Below are positions 10,256 through 29,638 of a DNA stretch of 64,000 nt, piece after piece. The DNA is from Salvelinus alpinus (taxonomy: Eukaryota; Chordata; Actinopteri; Salmoniformes; Salmonidae). A program made the translations under genes and the position numbers. The notes below the pieces were generated by a model. It saw nothing but the letters and a program-made list of their open reading frames with translations, ran no database searches and was not told where the DNA came from. The stretch spans positions 23,933,367 through 23,997,366 of the forward strand of contig NC_092087.1 in the NCBI RefSeq assembly GCF_045679555.1, written 5' to 3'. Within the stretch, counting starts at the first letter, position 1, and every line of letters begins with the position of its first letter.

Positions 10256-10659
10256 ACAACATATAACATTCATAGCAAGTAAAACGTTTAGGTAACCTTT
10301 ACTGAGAATGTTGTTGCTGTCTGGGCCGGCTACTTGCAAATATATTTTTGTATTTAATTGTTTTTATAAAATTATTTTAATTATATACATTACAAAATAT
10401 AAGTATTTTGTCATTTATTCTGATATATTGATCTTTGTAGTATTTTGACATTTTGCCCATCTCTATTTACTGTACTCTACTGTATTGTACTATACACTAC
10501 TGTACTGTTCTCTGCTGTGCTGTACGGTGCTGTCCAAACTTGTGAAACCGGGGTTCTATGTTTGAGCCAAAGTTTAACCTATTGCTACTGAAGTGTAAAA
10601 TGTGGCTTTCACTATTGTTGTATACTAACTTTGAAATTCATGTAATTCATAGCCTATGA

Positions 10660-12044
<1,385 letters not shown>

Positions 12045-12311
12045 CCAGCCAACCAGCCAGGTAGAAAAATGGCAGAATTTTTTTTTAAAGACAGACATCA
12101 GAGCATTTTTCAGTACACCAAAATGCAAAGTAAGAACCCTAGTAGCCTAATATCTCAAAGACTAGTTGATAAAATGTTCATAAGAAAGAAGTGAAATGCT
12201 AATGGGAATGTTTCATAATAATGTCATTAGGCAGAGCAGGCAACAAATGGCACACAGACAGCAGAGCTGGGGACAGATAGGCAGGGACAGACTTGAACTT
12301 TCGGCGCCGAC

Positions 12312-13860
12312 AGAGATGGCCACCTCGCTTCGCGTTCCTAGGAAACTATGCAGTATTTAGTTTTTTACGTGTTATTTCTTACATTGGTACCCCAGGTAAT
12401 CTTAGGTTTTATTATATACAGTCGGGAGGAACTACTGGACATAAGAGCAACATCAACTCACCATCATTACGACCAGGACTACGACTTTCCCGAAGCGGAT
12501 CCTCTGTTTTGCCCACCACCCACGACAATGGATCGGATCCCAGCCGGCGAAGCAAAACAATGTCGCCGTAAAAGGGGCAGACGAAGCGGTCAGGCTCCGG
12601 AGACGGGCACATCGCGCACCGCTCCCGAGCATACTACTCGCCAATGTCCAGTCTCTTGACAACAAGGTTGATGAAATCCGAGTAAGGGTAGCATTCCAGA
12701 GAGACATAAGAGACTGTAACGTTCTTTGCTTCACGGAAACATGGCTCACTCGAGACACACTATCGGAGTCGGTACAGCCAGATGGTTTCTTCACGCATCG
12801 CGCCGACAGAAACAAGCATCTTTCTGGTAAGAAGAGGGGCGGGTGGGTATGCCTTATGATTAACGAGACGTGGTGTGATCATAACAACATACAGGAAATC
12901 AAGTCCTTCTGTTCACCTGACTTAGAATTCCTCACAATCAAATGTCGACCGCATTATCTACCAAGAAAATTCTCTTAAGTTATAATCACAGCCGCATATA
13001 TTCCCCCCCAAGCAGACACATCGATGGCCCTGAACGAACTTTATTTGACTCTATGTAAACTGGAAACCACATGTCCTGAGGCTGCATTCATTGTAGCTGG
13101 GGATTTTAACAAGGCTAATCTGAAAACAAGACTCCCTAAATTCTATCAGCATATCGATTGTGCTACCAGGGCTGGTAAAACCCTAGATCATTGTTATTCT
13201 AACTTCCGCAACGCATATAAGGCCCTCCCCCGCCCTCCTTTTGGAAAAGCTGACCACGACTCCATTTTGTTGCTCCCAGCCTATAGACAGAGACTAAAAC
13301 AGCTCCCGCGCTCAGGTCTGTTCAACGCTGGTCCAACCAATCTGATTCCACGCTTCAAGATTGCTTCGATCACATGGATTGGGATATGTTCCACACTGCG
13401 TCAAACAACAACATTGACGAATACGCTGATTCGGTGAGCGAGTTTATTAGCAAGTGCATCGGCGATGTCGTAGCCACAGGAACTATTAAAACATTCCCAA
13501 ACCAGAAACCGTGGATTGATGGCAGCATTCGCGTGAAACTGAAAGCGCCAACCATTGCTTTTAACCAGGGCAAGGTGACCGGAAACATGACCGAATACAA
13601 ACAGTGTAGCTATTCCCTCCGCAAGGCAATCAAACAAGCTAAGCGTCAGTATAGAGACAAAGTAGAGTCGCAATTCAACGGCTCAGACACAAGAGGTGTG
13701 TGGCAGGGTCTACAGTCAATCACGGATTACAAAAAGAAAACCAGCCCCGTCGCGGACCAGGATGTCTTGCTCTCAGACAGACTAAACAACTTCTTTGCTC
13801 ACTTTGAGGACAAAGACACGGCCCGCTACCAAAACCTGTGGACTCTCCTTCACTGCAGCC
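12312..13860 (+). pseudogene. L2 copy 2: broken endonuclease half
   Basis: Fragments in several frames match the N-terminal half of the intact 981-residue protein: VLFLTLVPQVILGF (12.35 kb), MALNELYLTLCKLET ... GDFNKANLKTRLPKFYQH (13.02-13.3 kb) and IKTFPNQKPWIDGSIRVKL (13.47 kb). Frameshifts or stops near 12.6-12.7, 12.97, 13.3 and 13.86 kb separate them. This half cannot make a functional endonuclease. Confidence 0.8.
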
Positions 13861-15234
13861 GACGTGAGTAAAACATTTAAACGTGTTAACCCTCGCAAGG
13901 CTGCAGGCCCAGACGGCATCCCCAGCCGCGTCCTCAGAGCATGCGCAGACCAGCTGGCTGGTGTGTTTACGGACATATTCAATCAATCCTTATCCCAGGT
14001 TGCTGTTCCCACATGCTTCAAGAGAGCCACCATTGTTCCTGTTCCCAAGAAAGCTAAGGTAACTGAGCTAAACGACTACCGCCCCGTAGCACTCACTTCC
14101 GTCATCATGAAGTGCTTTGAGAGACTAGTCAAGGACCATATCACCTCCACCCTACCTGACACCCTAGACCCACTCCAATTTGCTTACCGCCCCAATAGGT
14201 CCACAGACGACGCAATCGCAACCACACTGCACACTGCCCTAACCCATCTGGACAAGAGGAATACCTATGTGAGAATGCTGTTCATCGACTACAGCTCAGC
14301 ATTTAACACCATAGTACCCTCCAAACTCGTCATCAAGCTCGAGACCCTGGGTCTCGACCCCGCCCTGTGCAACTGGGTACTGGACTTCCTGACGGGCCGC
14401 CCCCAGGTGGTGAGGGTAGGTAACAACATCTCCACCCCGCTGATCCTCAACACTGGGGCCCCACAAGGGTGCTTTCTGAGCCCTATCCTGTACTCCCTGT
14501 TCACCCACAACTGCGTGGACATGCACGCCTCCAACTCAATCATCAAGTTTGCAGACGACACTACAGTGGTATGCTTGATTACCAACAACGACAAGACGGC
14601 CTACAGGGAGGAGGTGAGGGCCCTCAGAGTGTGGTGTCAGGAAAATAACCTCACACTCAACGTCAACAAAACAAAGGAGATGATCGTGGACTTCAGGAAA
14701 CAGCAGAGGGAGCACCCCCCTATCCACATCGACAGGACAGTAGTGGAGAGTGTAGTAAGTTTTAAGTTCCTCGGTGTACACATCACGGACAAACTGAATT
14801 GGTCCACCCACACAGACAGCGTGGTGAAGAAGGCGCAGCAGCGCCTCTTCAACCTCAGGAGGCTGAAGAAATTCGGCTTGTCACCAAAAGCACTCACAAA
14901 CGTTTACAGATGCACAATCGAGAGCGTCCTGTCGGGCTGTATCACCACCTGGCACGGCAACTGCTCCGCCCACAACTGTAAGGCTCTCCAGAGGGTAATG
15001 AGGTCTGCACAACGCATCACCGGGAGCAAACTACCTGCCCTCCAGGACACCTACACCACCCAATGTCACAGGAAGGCCATAAAGATCATCAAGGACAACC
15101 ACCTGAGCCACTGCCTGTTCGCCCCGCTATCATCCAGAAGGCGAGGTCAGTACAGGTGCATCAAAGCAGGGACCGAGAGACTGAAAAACAGCTTCTATCT
15201 CAAGGCCATCAGACTGTTAAACAGCCACCACTAA
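13795..15234 (+). pseudogene. L2 copy 2: open reverse-transcriptase half (479 codons)
   Basis: The frame is open from 13795 to the normal stop. It has [56 protein letters not shown], a [16 protein letters not shown] variant, [14 protein letters not shown] with the catalytic Asp pair intact, and the terminal IRLLNSHH. The first residues to about 13,840 are out of frame relative to the family. Without the endonuclease half it is best called a pseudogene. Confidence 0.8.
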
Positions 15235-16024
15235 CATTGAGTGGCTGCTGCCAACATACTGACTCAACTCCAGCCACTTTAATAATGGAAAAATTTATGT
15301 AAAAAATTTATCACTAGCCACTTTAAACAATGCCACTTAATATAATGTTTACAAACCCTACATTACTCATCTCATATCTATATACTGTACTCTATACCAT
15401 CTACTGTATCTTGCCATCTTTATGTAATAAATGTATCACTAGCCACTTTAAACAATGCCACTTTTATATGTTTACATACCCTACATTACTCATCTCATAT
15501 GTATATACTGTACTCTATACCATCTACTGCATCTTGCCTATGCCGTTCTGTACCATCACTCATTCATATATTTTTATGTACATATTCTTCATCTCTTTAC
15601 ACTTGTGTGTATAAGGTAGTTGTTGTGAAATTGTTAGGTTAGATTACTCGTTGGTTATTACTGCATTGTCGGAACTAGAAGCACAAGCATTTCGCTACAC
15701 TCACATTAACATCTGCTAACCATGTGTATGTGACAAATAAAAATTGATTTGATTTGACTGACAGAGACAGGGAGTCTCAGGTAAGTTTGTTGAGTCTTAG
15801 TTTGGCAACATTATGAAAGGTTCTCTCTTTTTTAGACTTGTAAAATATGGACATAATTGGACAATGCAATGGATACCCCCACTCTCAACTTAACCTGGTG
15901 ACTGAACCAAGATTTGTTTAAGGCAATGGTATTGCTGTTGTGATTAATTGTGTAGTTTTGGGTACCGGTAGTTAGGATTATGGCAAACATCTTATTTCTT
16001 TTCTAGGAGACAGACTGTGAGTCA

Positions 16025-16711
16025 GTGAGGATGGTGAAAGGAAAAGAGCCACAGCAGAAGAAAACTCAGACTGTCTCTGGTATGCAGGCTGCAGTCGAGT
16101 GTGTGCGGTCATCTCTTAGGGGCAAGAGAAATGACGAAAGCTACCTTGCACTGTATGAGAAAGCAACAACATTGATTGACTACATTAAATCCATTGAATC
16201 CATTGAGACACACTCAAGACGATTTGCTGGCAAAGCAGTGGATCACTATAGGGCAGAATTTTTTTAAGTGTTGGATGGTGTGGAGGTTCAGTTTAGCGAC
16301 TGTTTTGACCAGGACAGTCTAAGCGTCCTGCAAAAATTGGAAAGAGCGCTTCTCACGGGGGAGTTGGATGAGTATCTAGATCAGTACCCTGAGCTGAACA
16401 TAGATTCTCTTTCAGTGCAGTTGCCTCTCTTTCACAACAAATACCCCTGTAGCAGCAGTGGAGAGGCAGCAGAGGTCCTCAGGAGGCTTCCAGTGGAGGT
16501 GCAGGGATTGTTTGACCAAGTTGAGGTGCTGATCAGAATTTTGTTTGTGGTGCCAGTGTCTTCATGTGAGGCTGAGAGGAGTTTCAGTGCACTCCACAGA
16601 TTGAAGACTTGGCTACGGGCTAGCATGGGCCAAGAGAGACTGAACGGCATAGTTGTCTGTAATGTACATAAAGTCAGTCTGGACAGTCTAAAGAGGGAAA
16701 ATATCTGCTAG
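16025..16711 (+). pseudogene. hAT transposase C-terminal remnant
   Basis: Two in-frame pieces (16,031-16,267 and 16,268-16,711) are separated by a stop at AATTTTTTTAAG near 16,265. The second ends in PVSSCEAERSFSALHRLKTWLRASM, the hAT dimerisation domain with its conserved CEAERSFS. A polypyrimidine tract plus AG (TTTCTTTTCTAG, 16,000-16,006) before the first piece looks like an acceptor, so the source gene was probably spliced. The N-terminal zinc finger and first catalytic Asp regions are missing. Confidence 0.75.
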
Positions 16712-16785
16712 CAATTTGTTGGATCCATTGAAACCCGCAAACATATGTTCGGTTCTTTTGTCCATTTGTTCTGTAGTGTGTATAG

Positions 16786-17010
16786 CAGTGGTTCTCAACT
16801 TGTCTGGGGTACTGGAACCCCAACATATTTTGAGGCAAGGCAGGCAAGGTTTTGAGCGGTCCTCAGGGACCCCCACCCCCTCTATATTATATGTAAAGTT
16901 ACTGGAAACCTTGTGGTACTGAATACGTTCATTACACTTTTTGATTTCACGGACCGCTCAATTACACCAGGGACCACTAGGGGTCCACAGACCCCTGTTT
17001 GAGAACCCTG
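16786..17010. mobile_element. Small hAT-type MITE (225 bp)
   Basis: The ends CAGTGGTTCTCAA (16786) and TTGAGAACCCTG (ending 17010) are imperfect inverted repeats. The flanks GTGTATAG (16778-16785) and CTGTATAG (17011-17018) match at 7 of 8 bases, as expected of hAT insertion. No coding content. Confidence 0.65.
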
Positions 17011-17018
17011 CTGTATAG

Positions 17019-17720
17019 TATGATATATGTTCTTTTGTTTAGTCGTTTTCAGTTTTTAGTACATGACAGTACACTTACTAATTATTTATTTTATGTTATT
17101 TTATTTAAAATTGCTTACTTTGTGTGACATACTTGTCCATAGCTGTTGTTTGAAGAGTTGAGACACTGACTGAACACTAAATAAGTATTTTAGAAGGATA
17201 TTTTGGTTGATTTATTTGTGTTATTCACTGAAGTAGTTATTTCGCTTTTAGAACTGTACTTATTTTGAGCTTTTTGTTATTGTAAAGCTATTGTAACAGA
17301 CTCAGGCCAGTGGTACATATTTAATGACTATATACATGTATCAGAAAAAGTAAAATAATAAGGTCAATTCAATACTGAGAGCAACTTTGTGATGGTTCTC
17401 AATGGAGATTATTTTAGATGAGATCGCACCATGCTCATTGTATTTACGATAACTGCACCCATACACAGTGTACAGTAGTACCATTGCCACCTACTGGATT
17501 TTCTTGGTATTGCTGGTTGTGAATACAAATACCTGCATACATACTTGACCGTTTAAGGAACACTGCTATAACTATTAGTAGTAGTAGTATCATAATGATT
17601 TAAACAATTGAACAATTTGGGACAACATTTCAGTTAACTTTCAAACAACCCTTCAGTTAACTAATATCAAATATCCAGTAGCAGTAATTATAATTCCTCA
17701 ATATACATTTAACATATTAC
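17019..17720. other. AT-rich intergenic DNA, nothing recognised
   Basis: I find no ORF, repeat family or RNA gene here. The base composition is strongly AT-rich with many short TTAT and ATTT runs. Confidence 0.5.
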
Positions 17721-17955
17721 AACGTATGCTATGTGTTATAGCACTACTTTTGGTGTCCCCCTCAGGAATTGCTCTTGAGAAAATGTCATGCAATTGTCCC
17801 CTCCAAAGTTGATATCAGATTTTCGGCCATTCCTTTAAACAACGTATGCTATGTGTTATAGCACTACTTTTGGTGTCCACCTCAGGAATTGCTCTTGAGA
17901 AAATGTCATGCAATTGTCCCCTCCAAAGTTGATATCAGATTTTCGGCCATTCCTA
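17721..17955 (+). repeat. Two-copy 120-bp tandem duplication upstream of rbm38
   Basis: The block starting AACGTATGCTATGTGTTATA at 17721 is repeated from 17841, a spacing of exactly 120 bp. Over the matched part I see one difference (GTCCCCCTC versus GTCCACCTC) until the copies diverge near 17,955. It ends about 500 bp before the predicted rbm38 TATA boxes. Confidence 0.9.
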
Positions 17956-18420
17956 TAATGGAATGACGTGTTTGCAAACCGTTATCTTGCGACCTAACTG
18001 GGGATTGCCCAAGCAATGAATATGCGGCATTTATGACTATATGAAAAGTATCTAGATTCTAGAATGACACGAGTAACTGTTATACTGTGTGTACATAATA
18101 CATGCGTTTCAGCAAGCCTATTGTTGAGCATTTAAAATCATGATCACATGCGCCACGTAATTATAGAAAATGTCAACATTTTTTAAATTGAAGGTATCTT
18201 ACAGCTGAGTTAAAGGCCTAGTTGTTTCTTTATTACTACGAGAGTGATACAATGTAACATGTGCGCGAGGCGCGCTTTCTGACTGTACAGTAGTGACTTA
18301 TCCTTGTGTAGTAAAGGGCAAAAGCAGGTGCAAGAAGAACGCGTGGGGTCGGGCGAATGGGAGGGCTTGACTACATAAGAAAAAAATTGTCATCCTGAAT
18401 CATTGCCTATAGGCCAGAAA

Positions 18421-18458
18421 TATAAAATGGGCGTGATCAGGCTTGGCGAGTATAAAAT
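18421..18458 (+). promoter_or_regulatory. Probable rbm38 core promoter with two TATAAAAT boxes
   Basis: TATAAAAT occurs at 18421-18428 and again at 18451-18458, the second followed by CTCTCCCGG. Transcription starting about 30 bp downstream (near 18,480) would leave a 5' UTR of roughly 285 bp before the ATG at 18765. The call depends on position and motif only; no expression data were available. Confidence 0.5.
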
Positions 18459-18764
18459 CTCTCCCGGAAATTTTTCAGTAGCGGCAAGTGAAGCAAACAA
18501 GTTGAAGGCGTAGAAGAACAGGGTGTATAATTGCAAGCAATGTACTGAAATACAGATGTAACCCAGTGAACTAGGTAACAAGAAGTTCAAAGACTGAATC
18601 ACGGAAGGAGAAACAAGCGAGGACAGACGCCTGTTGCCTATTTGAAGACATCGCTTGAACCGAACAGCTGCGTAGTTCTTTAATGCTGGACAAATATTAA
18701 TAGTTGGTTAACCAACTACCTTTTAACTAGTCTTCTTTAACGAATTGTTCTTACCGGTTCGCCA

Positions 18765-27098
<8,334 letters not shown>

Positions 27099-28390
27099 GG
27101 AGAGTCCTATAGGCCTGGGGCGTCACCCTGGACTGCCCATGCCACAGCCAGGGCTTTCAGGGAATGGGCTGAGGGACTATTGCACGGTACCATCAGGATG
27201 AGCCCCATCATGGGTCTTGGGAGGGTTTTGATGACCGGATGGGAGGCTAGAATAAAATGTGTGGTCACTGAGGGCTTCCAGATGCAGACACTTGATTTTT
27301 TTAAATTTTATTACCGTCTATCTTTATTGTATCAGTGTTAGTATCATATTATCAATGTAATTATTATTATTTCCCCCCCCCAAAAAAAACACTACATACT
27401 TGTATTTGAAGGGGGACTTACCTGGACATTGACCCCTTACCCCCCTCGTCTTTGCCAGGGCATGGGTTAAGTGAAGGCACTGCTGCTTGGATACATAGTG
27501 GTTGGGCATTGGGTGAGGCTCAGTGCCAACTGTTTCCATCCACACCAGAGGCGAGGACTCAGCCGTCTGATACACCCCCAGTGTTACTGGTCCTACACCA
27601 TGGGTGGTCACGGTTCTCTCTGGGCCTTTCAGAGGTCATCAAGGACTAAATGGAGAGCGGAGATTCTGGGATCCCCCCCTTCTCCGAGACTGTGAAATTG
27701 TTAGAAGTCAGGACTATTTCTTTTTTATTAAAGAGGCCTTAACTCCTGTTTTTACAAACACTTCCTTTTAACCTCTTAACTCAGAGCTAACTGGGAGAGT
27801 CCTCACTCATTTCCGCATGGCCTGGGCTCTTCATATTTATACCAGACACTCTTGTAGTCTATTGGCTCACTTTGTCTTGATTATTGGAGACCGAAGTAGA
27901 TAATCATATGCAGTAAGTGGGAGGGGTCAAAGAGCATTGAGCGTTGACGTGCAAGGTAGCTGACACCGGTAACCACTACCTGTTTATTTTGTCTAACTGT
28001 TACTCTAAAATTGTCAAATGTTGATCTCTCAAAGGACATTCGTGTACAGTATTTTTAAATGTTTCCATTATCAAGTACATTTATTATACTATATGTTTAG
28101 GTATTTATAGGAAATTCTAAGTTAATCGTTTTTTGTAACTTGGTCTAAATAGTTGCAGCACTGAAGTCCTATAACTTGGTAAGTCTATGTGCAAATCCAC
28201 AAATGTGTCTTCATTCATTTGATGGACATTTTTGTTTTCCATTCTTCCTGGGAACCCATTGGGTTTTGCTGGCTGGGATCAGACTCTGTTACTTTCTGTT
28301 ACTTTCAGAAAAATGTCATTTCCAGTCCCTTCAAAGAAGCCATACCAAAAAATCTTGAAAAATAAAGAATTTGTATTTATAAAATAAAGT
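27099..28390 (+). other. rbm38: rbm38 3' UTR with polyadenylation signals
   Basis: AATAAA occurs at 27251-27256, 28361-28366 and 28383-28388, with ATTAAA near 27,727. The last pair, closely spaced and followed by non-repeat DNA, is the likeliest main site and gives a 3' UTR of about 1.3 kb. An earlier site near 27.25 kb would give a short form. The actual cleavage point cannot be read from DNA. Confidence 0.55.
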
Positions 28391-29368
28391 CTTGACTCAT
28401 TTCCTGATCTGAGATTTACTTGCAACATTTTCAAACTTGATACCTTCATGAAGAGCAGAACATTTACAAATTCTTTGCCATATTCTCTCCATGGATGTAT
28501 AAAGAAATTGGGTTCTTAATCTCTAGGTTGGACTCCTTTAGTCACTTCTAATGTGTACTAAGAGCTTCAAACTAGTTCCTGTTGGGGTGATGGGGTTCAG
28601 TATCTAATGTGTGTGATGTGGTTGTTATCCCAGTTCTGTGCTGTCTGCTTTGGTGGGGGTCAGGAGCAGGAGGCACATGCTTTATCAGCCCTCAACACTA
28701 CAACCTGCCAGGGGCACGGGGTGTTCCCAGACCCAACACAAACACTGTTGCTGGGGAGATGAGAAACTTAACTGTAGAACCAGAAGGGGAGGGGTTTGGT
28801 ATGTGGTTAAAAATCAAATAATTTTATTAGTCACATACACATGGTTAGCAGATGTTAATGCGAGTGTAGCGAAATGCTTGTGCTTCTAGTTCCGACAATG
28901 CAGTAATAACCAACAAGTAATCTAACCTAACAATTCCACAACTACTACCTTACACACACACACACACAAGTGTAAAGGGATAAAGAATATGTACATAAAG
29001 ATATATGAATGAGTGGTGGTACAGAACGGCATGGCAGATGCAGTAGATGGTATAGAGTACGGTATATACATATGAGATGAGTACTGTAGGGTATGTAAAC
29101 ATAAAGTGGCATAGTTTAAAGTGGCTAGTGGTACATGTATTACATAAAGATGGCAAGATGCAGTAGATGATATAGAGTACAGTATATACATATGAGATGG
29201 GTAATGTAGGGTATGTAAACATATTAAGTGGCATTGTTTAAAGTGGCTAGTGGTACATTTTTACATAATTTCCATCAATTCCCATTTTTAAAGTGGCTGG
29301 AGTTGAGTCAGTATGTTGGCAGCGGCCGCTAAATGTTAGTGGTGGCTGTTTAACAGTCTGATGGCCTT

Positions 29369-29638
29369 ACATTTACATTACATTTTAGTCATTTAGCAGA
29401 CGCTCTTATCCAGAGCGACTTACAGTAGAGTGCATACATTTTATTACATTTTTTACATACTGAGACAAGGATATCCCTACCGGCCAAACCCTCCCTAACC
29501 CGGACGACGCTATGCCAATTGTGCGTCGCCCCACGGACCTCCCGGTTGCGGCCGGCTGCGACAGAGCCTGGGCGTGAACCCAGAGACTCTGGTGGCGCAG
29601 CTAGCACTGCGATGCAGTGCCCTAGACCACTGCGCCAC
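29369..29638 (-). mobile_element. tRNA-derived SINE inserted in L2 copy 3
   Basis: On the minus strand it begins GGTGGCGCAGTGGTCTAGGG (A-box region) and has a B box GGGTTCACGCCC. Its body includes CGTCGTCCGGGTTAGGG and its tail GACGCTCTTATCC complement, with a final ATGTAAATGTAA. It is flanked by CCTT on both sides (29365-29368 and 29639-29642). The tRNA-like head is a SINE promoter, not a tRNA gene. Confidence 0.85.

Larger units (their letters stand above)
8386..10465. mobile_element. Non-autonomous hAT-like element inserted in the foldback repeat
   Basis: The ends are CACAGATGGGCA (8386) and TGCCCATCTCTA (ending 10465), an inverted repeat of the hAT type. They are flanked by an 8-bp duplication TCTACTGT (8378-8385) / TTTACTGT (10466-10473), 7 of 8 identical. 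hAT elements make 8-bp duplications. The interior is AT-rich with no hAT transposase, and a Tc1 lies inside it. Confidence 0.6.
8250..10546. repeat. Foldback (long palindromic) repeat split by a later insertion
   Basis: The left arm starts with CACAAGTTTGGACAGTACAG near 8251 and continues as imperfect AGTAC/AGCAC units. Its complement begins around 8350 (ATTGTACTGTACTTTACTC) and resumes at 10474, ending in GTGCTGTCCAAACTTGTG near 10543. With 8386-10473 removed the sequence folds into one long hairpin of about 210 bp. No transposase is present, as expected of a foldback MITE. Confidence 0.65.
12298..15757 (+). mobile_element. L2-like LINE, copy 2, full-length but mutated
   Basis: The element starts at TTTCGGCGCCGACAGAGATGG and ends in a GATTTGATTTGA tail near 15,757. 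It includes the same 3' UTR with duplicated ATCTACTG(C/T)ATCTTGCC blocks as the other copies. The 5' half of the ORF carries frameshifts; the 3' half is open. It lies between the putative 5' and 3' parts of a hAT element. Confidence 0.85.

Noticed and set aside
18480..18640. p53 half-sites in the rbm38 5' UTR (AAACAAGTTG)
   Set aside because: RBM38 is a known p53 target in mammals, but the match has a mismatch and no paired half-site at proper spacing.
29560..29638. A tRNA gene on the minus strand
   Set aside because: The A and B boxes belong to a SINE head with a SINE body and tail; no acceptor-stem pairing is evident.
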